A stretch of 39,833 bases of DNA from an uncultured bacterium (GTDB lineage Bacteria > Verrucomicrobiota > Kiritimatiellia > RFP12 > UBA1067), in NCBI GenBank assembly GCA_902761035.1, contig CACWIW010000028.1:65558-105390 (forward strand). Reading direction: 5' to 3'. Below are positions 1 to 8,720 of this stretch, piece after piece. Position 1 is the stretch's first letter; each line of letters begins with the position of its first letter. The position numbers were made by a program, and so were the translations under genes. The notes under the pieces are model-generated. The model worked only from the letters and a program-made list of their open reading frames with translations. It did no database searches and was not told the origin of the DNA.

Positions 1-2
1 TC

Positions 3-3000
3 GGATTCGGCGCGAACTTCGACAACGTCGAGATGACGGGTTTCGAGCTCGATTATGGCGCTCTCTCCTCGACGCTCTTCGCGTTCGACAACCAGGTGCC
101 GACTCTCCTCGACGAGGAGCTCGCGCTCCTGCGCGGCCGGAGCGGCGACAATGCGCCCTCCACGCGCATTTCGCCGTACTACAACCGCCTCGTGTGGAAC
201 TTCACGAAGGGCATCACTGCGGGCGAGGTGGCATACGCCGTGAACTACGATATCTCCGGCAACAACAAGGGCATCATCGACGAGAACGACGCGGCCGACA
301 TGTATCCGCAGGGGCACGGCGACGCCTACGGCCACTACCTCAGCGCGCTTTCCGGCTACTACCGCCTCCTGCGCAACCCGCACTTCACGTGGGGCGAGCC
401 CGCGATGGGCGAGATGACGGTGGCCGACGCCGTGGTGAACGTGGATTATTACGACGAGGCGCAGTTCGCGAAGGCGGCGTACAACGTCGCGAAGGTCGCC
501 GCCGAGACGGTGGACCGCACCGCCCGCAAGGCGTACCGCGACAACGGCGGCGCGACCGGCGCGGGTTATCTCGACGACGACGCGACGCGCAATTTCGGCT
601 ACGGCGAGTGGGCGTCGCGCGGCGGATTCGGCGTGCTCTGTAACTGGGCCGTGGGCAACGCGCTCCTCCCGGAGGAGCCTAAGAGCGGCCACTACTGGCG
701 CTACCGCTTCACAGGCGGCGAATCCTCCATCGGACTAGGTCTCGAAGAGGACGACGCCCTGTTCCTCTCGCAGGACGGTCCCTGGACCGTCGAGTTCCAG
801 GTCGTGCCGGACAATGCGGCTGATTCCGCCGCAGGCGATGGACAGACGACGCTCCTCACGCTTGACTCAACGTCCACTCGACTCGCGTTCACGCGCGATT
901 CCGCCACGGGTACGGTCTCGGCATCCCTCTACTCCCTAGCACCTGTCACGAACTCCGTGCAGTGCGCATACTACTTCTATACCAACTCCGTGGACTGGGC
1001 CGAGGTGGACAACGAGGACTGCTCGATCATCACCCTGCGCGTCGACACCAACGAGTACGCCTGCGTATTTACCGGGAAGGGCGCGCCCATCGCATTCCCC
1101 GAGGGATACAATCCCGCCACCATCGCGGAATTCGAGGAGAATCCCCCGGAATTCGACGGGTGGGGTTGCATGAAGCAGATTATGATCCGGGAAGATGACA
1201 ACGGCACGGTGAGTGAATTTCCCGGACTGGTTACGTACTCGGACGACGACATTGACTACGTCGTCGGCACCGACACGCCGGAGGCAACCGTCGAGATCGG
1301 CGTGGCGCCGGCCGGGCAGAACACGCTTGTGGCACTTCGGCGGACGGAGGCCGGTTCGGCAACGGCACTTCTCATCAACCAGGCGGGTTCCGTCGTCGGA
1401 TCGGCCACGCTCACCGCAAGCTTCGCGCTCGACTTCGCTTCAGGCTCGATCGTCCTTGGCGGCGACGGCTACACGGGCGAGATCGGCGAGATGCGCCTCT
1501 GGGACGGAGCCGCTCGCGCGAATGCCGACCTCCACGCCAAGCGCGAGTACGTCTCGCCGGTCACCGAGGGACTCGCGTTGTACCTCCGTCCGCTTTCCGA
1601 TACGGCGGGTACCGTGGTCAAGATTCTCTCGGACGAGACGGATTCCGCGATCCGCTGGGCGGTGCTGGACGGAGAATGGATTGTCGAGCACGAGAGCGGA
1701 ATGAACATCTCCTTTGAGGACGCGGGTCTCGCGCGCATCGACCGCTCGACTGTTCCGGAACTCGCCTCGCTCGCATCGGTCATACCCGAAATCCAGAAGA
1801 AGGTGGACCAGATGGACGCGGGGCTGAATCCCCTCGGTCTCGCCTCCGGTGCGATTCCGTTCGACATCACGCCGATCGGCGAGGGCGATGACGCGAAGAC
1901 GCACTTCGAGCAGATCCGCGAACGCGCCGGCACGGCGCTTGCCAACGCGCGCAAGCTGCTCGACAAGGCGCAGACCATGGGCTCGCACATCCGCATGATG
2001 CAGGAGTCGCAGTTCTCGCGCGAGAACCAGCTTGAGACGCTGGAGCTGGAGGCCAAGAACCAGCTCATCGAGTATTTCGGCTACCCGTACGAGGGCGACA
2101 TCGGGCCGGGCGGCACCTATCCGCAGGGCTACGACGGGCCGGACCTGCTCCACTACGCCTGGATGGAGCCGGAGACGTGCGGTCTTTCCGCACAGGAGGA
2201 CGTGAAGTCCGTCACGAAATCGACCTACAAGTTCAACGTGTCGAAGTACGTCGGCGGCCCTGGCGGCGGCAACGTGCTGATGTACAACTTCTACGAAAAG
2301 ACGGGGCAGATGGAGTTCGAGTTCGAGAAGTCGGCGACGGGAATCGTCCTCAAGCCGTCGAACATCACCGGCAAGCGCCGTGCGCAGGGGCGCATCCAGG
2401 AGGAGCTGGGCAACATGCTCGCCGCCTACGGAAACTTCAAGTCGGCGATCGCGGCGTGGGATACGGCCATCCACCTGTTCGACTACGAGAACACCACGGT
2501 CTGGTCCAAGTTCGGCCGCGACCATGCGCTCATGCTGGCGCAGGAGGCGAAGTACATAAACGAAACGGTGTCCAACTGGGGCTCCGTGGCCGACAAACAG
2601 CTTGTGAACTCGTTTGATCTCGCGCTGAAGATGACCGACATGCTGACTGAACTGCAGGATGCCGCCGTGCCATCGGTCATCGGTGCCGGCATGACCGTCA
2701 TTACCGACCCGGATTCGGTGGTCGCAGCCGCCGCGCTGGGTCCCCGATCCGCGTTTCTGATGACGCAGGCGACGTCGTTCCTGGCCGCAAAGAACGCGCT
2801 GGAAACGATAACCGGCTGGGACAAGTTCTTCGATCTCGCGGCAGAGTCGATGGAGGCGGCGAACAACTACGTTGACAAGTACGACGACTACTACCAGCGG
2901 ATGCTCGCCGCGGCGGAGAAGGTCAACGACGCCGCCGGGGAGGTGCGCTCCGCGTTCATCGAGCTCCAGAACGCGCAGTGCGCCGTCGAGACCGTCATCG

Positions 3001-4205
3001 CCGAGGCGGAGCGCGTGATCGAAACGCGCACGCTCGCGCGCCAGCAGGCGACGGACGCGCTTACGAAGACGCGCTACAACGAGATGTTCTTCCGCCTCGC
3101 GCGCAACAACGCGCTCTCGCGCTACTCCGCGCAGTTCGAGCTTGCTCAGAAGTACGCCTACCTCGCCGCGCAGGCGTATGACTACGAGACCGGGCTCCTT
3201 TCTGCCGACCGCGCGAGCGGCGAGCGGTTCCTCGCGCGCATCGTCGGCGCCCGCACGCTCGGCGAGTTCGACGACGACGGCGACCCGATCGCGGCCTCCG
3301 ACGCCGTGAAGGGCGATGGCGGGCTCGCCGCAGTCCTCGCGGAGATGGACGCCAACTGGCTCGTCCTCAAGCCGCGCCTCGGAATCAACAACCCGCAGCC
3401 CTACGCCACCTGGTTCTCGCTCCGCCACGACCTCTTCCGCATCTACGACGAGGAGGACGGCGACAAGGCGTGGAAGACGGAGCTGCGGAAGTACGTCGTC
3501 AAGAATCTCAACGACCTGCCGGAGTTCCGCCACTACTGCCAGCCGCTCGCCGGCTCGGCGGAGCAGAAGGAGCCGGGGCTTGTGATCCCGTTCCCGTCGC
3601 TTATCTCCCACGGCTACAACTTCTTCGGACAGAAGCTCGCTGGCGGCGACTCCGCGCTCGACTCCACGTACTACGCGACCCATATCTCCACGGCGGGCGT
3701 ACACTTCGAGGGTTATGACGACGGTGTGCTCGCGAAGACGCCGACAGCGTACCTTGTCCCCGTCGGCGAGGACCGCATGAGGGCCGTGGGCGACAGGAAC
3801 GTCGTCCTCTCATGGAAGGTGGTGGACCAGACGATCCCCGCGCCGTACGCGATTGGATCCACGCAGCTGGACGACCCCGACTGGACGCCGCTCTACGACG
3901 GCGCGACGGGCGGCAACGACCTCGGCGCGCGCATCCGCAAGCACCCGTCCTTCCGCGCCTACTACGACGATGCGGGCAAGGACCCGAACGACGACTCGCT
4001 CGACTGCACGCGCCTCGTCGGGCGCAGCGCGTGGAACACGAAGTGGCTCCTGATCATCCCCGCCGGCTCGCTCGGCGCGGACCGCGCGGCCGCCCTCTCA
4101 GCGTTCGTCAACGGCGTCGATTCCAACCGCGACGGCAAGCTCGACTTCGCGGGCGTCACCGACATCAAGATCGGCCTCAAAACCTACTCCACAAGCGGAA
4201 ACTAA
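3..4205 (+). CDS. Large secreted-type protein with LamG-like fold and coiled coil (5' end outside window)
   Basis: The frame is open from the first bases of the window, so the true start and any signal peptide lie upstream; the first in-window ATG is at 33. Counting from that ATG there are 1390 residues. Residues about 245-510 look like a concanavalin/LamG-type sandwich: a 'PWTVEFQV' strand, later 'GSIVLGGDGYTGEIGEMRLWDG', typical of the end of LamG_3 domains. Residues about 580-700 and 930-1060 are charged, helical and probably coiled coil. The end (about 1240-1390) is Asp/Gly rich. The stop is 11 bases before the next gene, which has a strong ribosome site, so the two are probably co-expressed. 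It may be a surface or extracellular protein; I do not recognise a defined family for the whole chain. No sorting signal is visible at the C-terminus. Confidence 0.75.
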   Translation, partial: GFGANFDNVEMTGFELDYGALSSTLFAFDNQVPTLLDEELALLRGRSGDNAPSTRISPYYNRLVWNFTKGITAGEVAYAVNYDISGNNKGIIDENDAADMYPQGHGDAYGHYLSALSGYYRLLRNPHFTWGEPAMGEMTVADAVVNVDYYDEAQFAKAAYNVAKVAAETVDRTARKAYRDNGGATGAGYLDDDATRNFGYGEWASRGGFGVLCNWAVGNALLPEEPKSGHYWRYRFTGGESSIGLGLEEDDALFLSQDGPWTVEFQVVPDNAADSAAGDGQTTLLTLDSTSTRLAFTRDSATGTVSASLYSLAPVTNSVQCAYYFYTNSVDWAEVDNEDCSIITLRVDTNEYACVFTGKGAPIAFPEGYNPATIAEFEENPPEFDGWGCMKQIMIREDDNGTVSEFPGLVTYSDDDIDYVVGTDTPEATVEIGVAPAGQNTLVALRRTEAGSATALLINQAGSVVGSATLTASFALDFASGSIVLGGDGYTGEIGEMRLWDGAARANADLHAKREYVSPVTEGLALYLRPLSDTAGTVVKILSDETDSAIRWAVLDGEWIVEHESGMNISFEDAGLARIDRSTVPELASLASVIPEIQKKVDQMDAGLNPLGLASGAIPFDITPIGEGDDAKTHFEQIRERAGTALANARKLLDKAQTMGSHIRMMQESQFSRENQLETLELEAKNQLIEYFGYPYEGDIGPGGTYPQGYDGPDLLHYAWMEPETCGLSAQEDVKSVTKSTYKFNVSKYVGGPGGGNVLMYNFYEKTGQMEFEFEKSATGIVLKPSNITGKRRAQGRIQEELGNMLAAYGNFKSAIAAWDTAIHLFDYENTTVWSKFGRDHALMLAQEAKYINETVSNWGSVADKQLVNSFDLALKMTDMLTELQDAAVPSVIGAGMTVITDPDSVVAAAALGPRSAFLMTQATSFLAAKNALETITGWDKFFDLAAESMEAANNYVDKYDDYYQRMLAAAEKVNDAAGEVRSAFIELQNAQCAVETVIAEAERVIETRTLARQQATDALTKTRYNEMFFRLARNNALSRYSAQFELAQKYAYLAAQAYDYETGLLSADRASGERFLARIVGARTLGEFDDDGDPIAASDAVKGDGGLAAVLAEMDANWLVLKPRLGINNPQPYATWFSLRHDLFRIYDEEDGDKAWKTELRKYVVKNLNDLPEFRHYCQPLAGSAEQKEPGLVIPFPSLISHGYNFFGQKLAGGDSALDSTYYATHISTAGVHFEGYDDGVLAKTPTAYLVPVGEDRMRAVGDRNVVLSWKVVDQTIPAPYAIGSTQLDDPDWTPLYDGATGGNDLGARIRKHPSFRAYYDDAGKDPNDDSLDCTRLVGRSAWNTKWLLIIPAGSLGADRAAALSAFVNGVDSNRDGKLDFAGVTDIKIGLKTYSTSGN

Positions 4206-4216
4206 GGAGGGTAACC

Positions 4217-5080
4217 ATGAAACGTTTAATCATGCTGTTGTGTTCTGTGCCATTCATGGCGTTCGCGGCGAATCCGTCGGCCGCCGTTACGCCGTACACC
4301 TTTCTCGGAAGGGTGATGGACGCAACCCACAAGGCGTTCGACGGTGACCGCACGGCGACGATCGAGGTCGCCGATGCTTCGGGCAACGCTCTTGGCACGA
4401 CCACGACGTTCTTCCGTGCCGATTCGCGCCGCAACTATGTGCTCGCGGTGCCGTTGGCGACCGCTTCCGCAAACGGATATGCCGTGCAGAACGACGCGCT
4501 TGAAATCTCCGTGACGGATGACATCGGCAAGGTCTGGAACGGCGTGGTCGTCGGTGCGACAGCCGGTGCGCCGGGCGCACTCCGGGAGGTCGATATCGTT
4601 CTCGGGGAGGATGCAAACGGCGACGGAATCGACGACGTGCTCTACGCCGAACTCAAAGCGCAGTGGGAGGATAGCGACTACTGGCGGCGGGGTGAGACGT
4701 TCGATCCGACGAAGGACTACGACGGCGACGGCGTCCCCACGATCACCGAAGCGCTTTCCGGCACCAATCCGTTCGATCCCGAAGATGTGCTGAAAATCAC
4801 GGCGTTCACGCGCAACACTGCGGGAGGGTCGCGTTCCCGAGCAACCGGAACTGCTGGTACGACTCTGGCCTTCGACGCGATCGGCGGACACGCCTACTCG
4901 GTGGAGGAGGCGACCGACCTCACGAAAAAGGACTGGAAACCATGTTCGTTCACCGTCCCCGGCTCGGATGTTCCCGTAAACTTCATATCCGTCCCCGCAG
5001 GTGCCGGCTTCACCACAAGTACCGTCTATCTGCTTCCATCCTCGCCCACAAACGCCTTTTTCCGCGTTCGCGCGGACTGA
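4217..5080 (+). CDS. Secreted protein with Asp-rich calcium-binding-like repeats
   Basis: The 287-residue product starts at an ATG preceded by AAGGAGGG at ideal spacing. An N-terminal signal peptide is clear (MKRL followed by a hydrophobic run ending near AFA-AN). Residues about 20-110 look like a beta-sandwich. Two Asp-rich loops, 'DANGDGIDD' (about 133) and 'DYDGDGVPT' (about 171), resemble thrombospondin type 3 or EF-hand/dockerin calcium loops; the second is followed by 'EALSGTNPFDPED', a common end to such repeats in PVC and Bacteroidetes secreted proteins. The C-terminus ('NAFFRVRAD') is the typical close of short extracellular domains in these phyla. It lies directly after the giant protein and probably works with it outside the cytoplasm. 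Function is unknown. Confidence 0.8.
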   Translation: MKRLIMLLCSVPFMAFAANPSAAVTPYTFLGRVMDATHKAFDGDRTATIEVADASGNALGTTTTFFRADSRRNYVLAVPLATASANGYAVQNDALEISVTDDIGKVWNGVVVGATAGAPGALREVDIVLGEDANGDGIDDVLYAELKAQWEDSDYWRRGETFDPTKDYDGDGVPTITEALSGTNPFDPEDVLKITAFTRNTAGGSRSRATGTAGTTLAFDAIGGHAYSVEEATDLTKKDWKPCSFTVPGSDVPVNFISVPAGAGFTTSTVYLLPSSPTNAFFRVRAD

Positions 5081-5117
5081 CCCCACTTGGGAAGTTTCAA
5101 ATTCCGCTTGTGGACTC

Positions 5118-5146
5118 TTGACGGCGGGGCGGGGACTTGGTAAACT
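5118..5146 (+). promoter_or_regulatory. Promoter of the tRNA-Ser/tRNA-Gly unit
   Basis: TTGACG (5118-5123), exactly 17 bases, then TAAACT (5141-5146) preceded by TGG, an extended -10. The expected start is about 5153, ten bases before the tRNA. Both boxes are close to the sigma-70 consensus. Confidence 0.7.
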
Positions 5147-5162
5147 ATTCCTCGCTTTCCAC

Positions 5163-5252
5163 GGAGAGGTGGCAGAGCCTGGTTGAATGCACATGACTCG
5201 AAATCATGCATACCGCAAGGTATCGGGGGTTCGAATCCCTCCCTCTCCGCCA
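5163..5252 (+). tRNA. tRNA-Ser (anticodon CGA)
   Basis: Class II tRNA with a 7-bp acceptor stem (GGAGAGG with CCTCTCC), anticodon loop CTCGAAA giving CGA (reads UCG), long variable arm with a hairpin around CCGCAAGG, and T-arm GGGGG-TTCGAAT-CCCTC. Discriminator G at 5249, and CCA is encoded (5250-5252). Two bases separate it from the next tRNA. Confidence 0.95.
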
Positions 5253-5254
5253 AG

Positions 5255-5328
5255 GCGGGCGTAATTCAATGGCAGAATAGGAGCTTCCCAAGCTTCTTAC
5301 GTGGGTTCGATTCCCATCGCCCGCTCCA
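5255..5328 (+). tRNA. tRNA-Gly (anticodon CCC)
   Basis: Acceptor GCGGGCG pairs with CGCCCGC, anticodon stem GGAGC/GCTTC, loop TTCCCAA giving CCC (reads GGG), T-loop TTCGATT, discriminator T and encoded CCA (5326-5328). Seven T residues follow at once. The reading frame of the epimerase gene begins right after the tRNA 3' end. Confidence 0.93.
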
Positions 5329-5343
5329 TTTTTTTGTGGCGCG

Positions 5344-5955
5344 CTGGCTGCGGATATCACGCGCGCCTTCCGTTCGGGCGCCGATGCGCTCCACCTTGAC
5401 ATCATGGACGCGCACTTCGTTCCCAACCTTTCGTTCGGTCCGGACATCGTGAAACTATGCCGCCGCGTGGAGCCTGCTTTCTACCGCCACGTACACCTGA
5501 TGATGACGCGGCCCGACCTCTACCTCGAAGTTTTTGCCAAGTCCGGCGCACAGACAATCCAAATCCATGTGGAGGCGGACTGCGACCTCCACGCCGAACT
5601 CCCGCGTATCCGCGCGCTCGGCGTGCGGCCGGCCATCGTGCTGAACCCCGAGACGCCCGTTGAGGCCGTCTACCCCTACCTCGCCCTCTGCGACGAGGTG
5701 CTCGTGATGACCGTCCATCCCGGCTACGGTGGGCAGTCCTTCATCGCGGACTGCCTTCCGAAGGTTGCCGCCCTCCGTGCGCGCGCACCGCACCTCGACA
5801 TCATGGTGGATGGCGGCGTGAACGCCCAGACGGCGCTCGACGCGGTGCGCGCCGGCGCGAACCAGCTGGTCGCCGGCAGCTTTCTCTTCAAGCAGGCGGA
5901 CATGACCGCCGCCGTTTCCGCCCTCCGCGCCGCCTGTGACGCCGCCGCATGCTAA
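5344..5955 (+). CDS. rpe: Ribulose-phosphate 3-epimerase, N-terminally truncated
   Basis: Interconverts ribulose 5-phosphate and xylulose 5-phosphate in the pentose phosphate pathway. Family motifs are clear: 'LHLDIMDAHFVPN' (metal-binding His and Asp), 'HVHLMM', 'TVHPGYGGQSF', 'MVDGGVN' (catalytic Asp) and 'VAGSFLF' for the phosphate. Homology starts with the first helix at about 5344. The usual first strand with its Ser (A-P-S-I-L-S-A-D) would fall inside the tRNA-Gly gene and is absent. The only ATG in frame (5404) lies within the active-site motif, and an in-frame stop is at 5278. A CTG at 5344 would be the most upstream plausible non-standard start. It may be a damaged gene or use an unusual start. 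The 3' end overlaps the SNF2 gene by 7 bases. Confidence 0.7.
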   Translation: MAADITRAFRSGADALHLDIMDAHFVPNLSFGPDIVKLCRRVEPAFYRHVHLMMTRPDLYLEVFAKSGAQTIQIHVEADCDLHAELPRIRALGVRPAIVLNPETPVEAVYPYLALCDEVLVMTVHPGYGGQSFIADCLPKVAALRARAPHLDIMVDGGVNAQTALDAVRAGANQLVAGSFLFKQADMTAAVSALRAACDAAAC

Positions 5956-8720
5956 CACTGCACCTGGACATCATTTCCGAGGAATCGGCCGCCCTACCGG
6001 GGGATAGGGTAGGGACGGCGCCCCGCGCCGTCCGAAATGTCGGCGGTCGCGGGGCGACCGCCCTACCGGCTGCGTTTCGCGGGGAGAGGCCCGTGGGGTT
6101 GGATGGCAATCTCGTACCGCTTGTCGGGGATGAGTTGCTGGAGGCGGTGTGCGAGGTGGTCTGGTTCAAGGATGAGGTTCGGTTAGAGGGGGAGTGCGTC
6201 ATCCCCTCCATGCGCAATCTCCTGATGTTCCTTTCCGATGTGCGGACGCGCTGTTTCAAGGCGGGCATATTCCTTGGAGATGACGTGCTTGCGGCGGCGG
6301 AGACGTTCCGCGCCGCCGCAAGTACCGTCGCCGACGGTGCCTACCTGCCGCATCTCGTGGAGGATGCGGGCGGATTCGCCGCGCGGTGGTTGCCGCTCGA
6401 TACGTCGCGCGGCGCGTTCTTCGCGTGGCTCGTGGACGGCCTTGCGCGCTTCGGCGGGCGTACCCCGCTTGAAACGGGCGCGTCGCGTCCGGATACTGTC
6501 CATGACGCCTGGATTTCCGCGCTCCGCAGCGATACGGGGCGCATCGCGTGGCCTGACGAGGACGACATCCGCGCGCTCATGCACGACCTCGCCGTGTGGC
6601 GTGCGCCGTTACGCGTCTCCGCCGCCGACCGCGCCGCACTGCGCTTCTCCCTTGAACCGCCCGCCGAAGAGGACGGCACATGGCGGCTGCGCCTCGCGTC
6701 CGTGCCCCGCACGCGCGCGGGTCTTATCTCCCTCGGACAGGCCGCATCCCTCTTTCCGCCGCTTGCCGCGCTCCGCGGCACCGAGGCCGAACTCGACCGC
6801 GCGGCGGCGGAGTCATTCCTCCGCACGGGCGCGCAGGCGCTCGTCGGCGCCGGCTACGCGGTGGAACCGCCGCCCGGGCTGCTCGGCGAGCACGTGGCCG
6901 CCGAAGCCGACCTCGCACCCGTCTCGGACGAGCCGTCCGCGCCCGTCACGACGAAGCTCACGATCCGCGTGGACGGAGAGGTCGTCACCGAACAGGAAAT
7001 CCAGTTCCTCCTCGACCAGAATTCGCCGTTCGTCTTTTTCCGCGACCGCTGGATTGAGGTCGACCGCGCCGTGCTGCGCGAGGCTCTGCGCGCGCTGCGC
7101 GACGTGAAGGGGAAGAAGGTAGCCGTCCACGACGCCATCGCGCTCGCCTTCGGTCTCCGCCGAGCCGGGGGGCTCCGCGTGGACCGAGTGCGTGCGCACG
7201 GCTGGCTGCGCGGCCTCATCAACGAGCTGCGCGGTGAACAGCGTTTTCGCGTTTTGGAGACCCCCGCCGGATTCAACGGTACCCTGCGCGACTACCAGCT
7301 GCGCGGCGCGAGCTGGCTCGCCTTCCTCGCGAAGTGGGGATTCGGGGCGTGCCTTGCGGACGACATGGGCCTCGGCAAGACGGCGCAGACGATCGCCTTT
7401 ATCCTCCACCGCAAGGCGTCGCGTCCAGCGCTCGTCGTAGCCCCCGTCTCGGTGACGACCAACTGGACGCGCGAGCTCGCGCGCTTCGCACCGTCGCTGA
7501 AGGTGTATCTACACCAAGGTGCGGAACGTCACACGGGCAGCCTTTTCAGCAAGGCGTGCCGGGAGGCTGACGTGGTGGTGACGGGCTATGCGCTCTTTGC
7601 GAAGGACTTCACGCTTTTTGCAGAGAATGTATTTTCGGCGCTTGTGCTCGACGAGGCGCAGACCGTCAAGAACCCCGATACGCGCATCTCACGCGCCGTC
7701 CGTGCCCTCGACGTGCCCGTGCGTGTGGCGCTCACCGGCACGCCGCTTGAGAACAGCGCGGACGACCTCTGGGCGTTGGAGGCCTTCCTCAATCCCGGTC
7801 TGCTCGGCGAACGGAAAGAGTTCGCCGACGCCTTCACGCGCGTTCTCCGTGCGGACGCCCATGCGGGCGTGGCGTCGCGTCTCCGACACATCCTCGAGCC
7901 GTTCATGCTCCGCCGTCTCAAGACCGAACCTGGCATCGCCGCCGAACTTGGCGAACGGCGCGAAATCCGCGAGTGGTGTACGCTCAACCCGCGCCAGCGC
8001 GCTCTCTACGAATCGGCGCTCGCCACGTTCCGCGAAGAAATGTCCGAGTTGGCGGATGTCCGCAAAGAACGGGCTGGGGAGGCGGATCGCCGTGTCCGCA
8101 ATACCCGTCGCGGACGCATCCTCGCGCTGCTTACCGAGCTGAAGGAAATCTGCGATTCGTCCGCGCTCGTGGAAGGCGGCGAGGCTGCGGACGGCGGGAA
8201 GGTGCGTCGTCTCGACGAACTTCTGGATTCGATTTTCGATGCGGGCGAGAGCTGTCTCGTGTTTACGCAGTACGCGCGGATGGGGCGCCTTTTGCGTGCG
8301 CATTTGCAGGAACGTTTCGGCCGCCGTTTCCCGTTTCTGCACGGATCGCTTTCTCCTGCGCAGCGAGATGAGGAAATTGCCGCATTCAACGCGGATTCCG
8401 AGCCGAATGCGTTCATCCTCTCGTTAAAGGCGGGCGGGTTTGGTCTCAACCTCACGCGCGCCACGCACGTGATCCACTTTGACCGCTGGTGGAACCCCGC
8501 CGTGGAGAACCAGGCCACGGACCGCGCGCACCGCATCGGACAGCTCCGCGACGTGTTCGTACACCTCTTCATCTGTGCGGGCACGCTGGAGGAGCGCGTG
8601 GACGAGCTGCTGGAGACGAAGCGCCGTCTTGCGGGCGAGATCGTGGGCAGCGGCGAGTCGTTCCTGCTGAAGATGTCGGATCGCGAGTTTGAAAGGATGG
8701 TGTCGCTCGATGGGGAGTAA
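5949..8720 (+). CDS. SNF2-family DNA translocase/helicase-like ATPase
   Basis: 923 residues. The C-terminal half is a Swi2/Snf2 ATPase: 'DDMGLGKT' Walker A (about residue 473), 'DEAQ' (about 568), 'LTGTPLEN' motif III, and a helicase C lobe ending in 'ATDRAHRIGQ' (about 855-865). These enzymes move along duplex DNA and remodel protein-DNA complexes. The N-terminal 400 residues match the poorly characterised N-terminal region found on bacterial SNF2 proteins paired with SWIM proteins. The ATG overlaps the end of rpe and the 3' end overlaps the SWIM gene by 11 bases, so translation is likely coupled. Residues about 15-41 (Gly/Ala/Arg rich) are encoded by an inserted double-hairpin repeat and are not expected in homologues. 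Confidence 0.9.
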   Translation: MLTLHLDIISEESAALPGDRVGTAPRAVRNVGGRGATALPAAFRGERPVGLDGNLVPLVGDELLEAVCEVVWFKDEVRLEGECVIPSMRNLLMFLSDVRTRCFKAGIFLGDDVLAAAETFRAAASTVADGAYLPHLVEDAGGFAARWLPLDTSRGAFFAWLVDGLARFGGRTPLETGASRPDTVHDAWISALRSDTGRIAWPDEDDIRALMHDLAVWRAPLRVSAADRAALRFSLEPPAEEDGTWRLRLASVPRTRAGLISLGQAASLFPPLAALRGTEAELDRAAAESFLRTGAQALVGAGYAVEPPPGLLGEHVAAEADLAPVSDEPSAPVTTKLTIRVDGEVVTEQEIQFLLDQNSPFVFFRDRWIEVDRAVLREALRALRDVKGKKVAVHDAIALAFGLRRAGGLRVDRVRAHGWLRGLINELRGEQRFRVLETPAGFNGTLRDYQLRGASWLAFLAKWGFGACLADDMGLGKTAQTIAFILHRKASRPALVVAPVSVTTNWTRELARFAPSLKVYLHQGAERHTGSLFSKACREADVVVTGYALFAKDFTLFAENVFSALVLDEAQTVKNPDTRISRAVRALDVPVRVALTGTPLENSADDLWALEAFLNPGLLGERKEFADAFTRVLRADAHAGVASRLRHILEPFMLRRLKTEPGIAAELGERREIREWCTLNPRQRALYESALATFREEMSELADVRKERAGEADRRVRNTRRGRILALLTELKEICDSSALVEGGEAADGGKVRRLDELLDSIFDAGESCLVFTQYARMGRLLRAHLQERFGRRFPFLHGSLSPAQRDEEIAAFNADSEPNAFILSLKAGGFGLNLTRATHVIHFDRWWNPAVENQATDRAHRIGQLRDVFVHLFICAGTLEERVDELLETKRRLAGEIVGSGESFLLKMSDREFERMVSLDGE
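6008..6067. repeat. Double-hairpin repeat inserted in the SNF2 coding region
   Basis: Bounded by inverted GGTAGGG (6008-6014) and CCCTACC (6061-6067). Inside are two hairpins: 8-bp stem 6013-6020/6026-6033, and 9-bp stem GGCGGTCGC (6042-6050) with GCGACCGCC (6054-6062) around GGG. Another CCCTACC at 5992-5998 can pair with 6008-6014. The element keeps the reading frame open. Confidence 0.8.

Noticed and set aside
1440..3704. A 754-codon open frame on the minus strand
   Set aside because: It is antisense to the giant secreted protein, has Arg/Val/Glu-heavy composition typical of a reverse frame in GC-rich DNA, and shows no domain.
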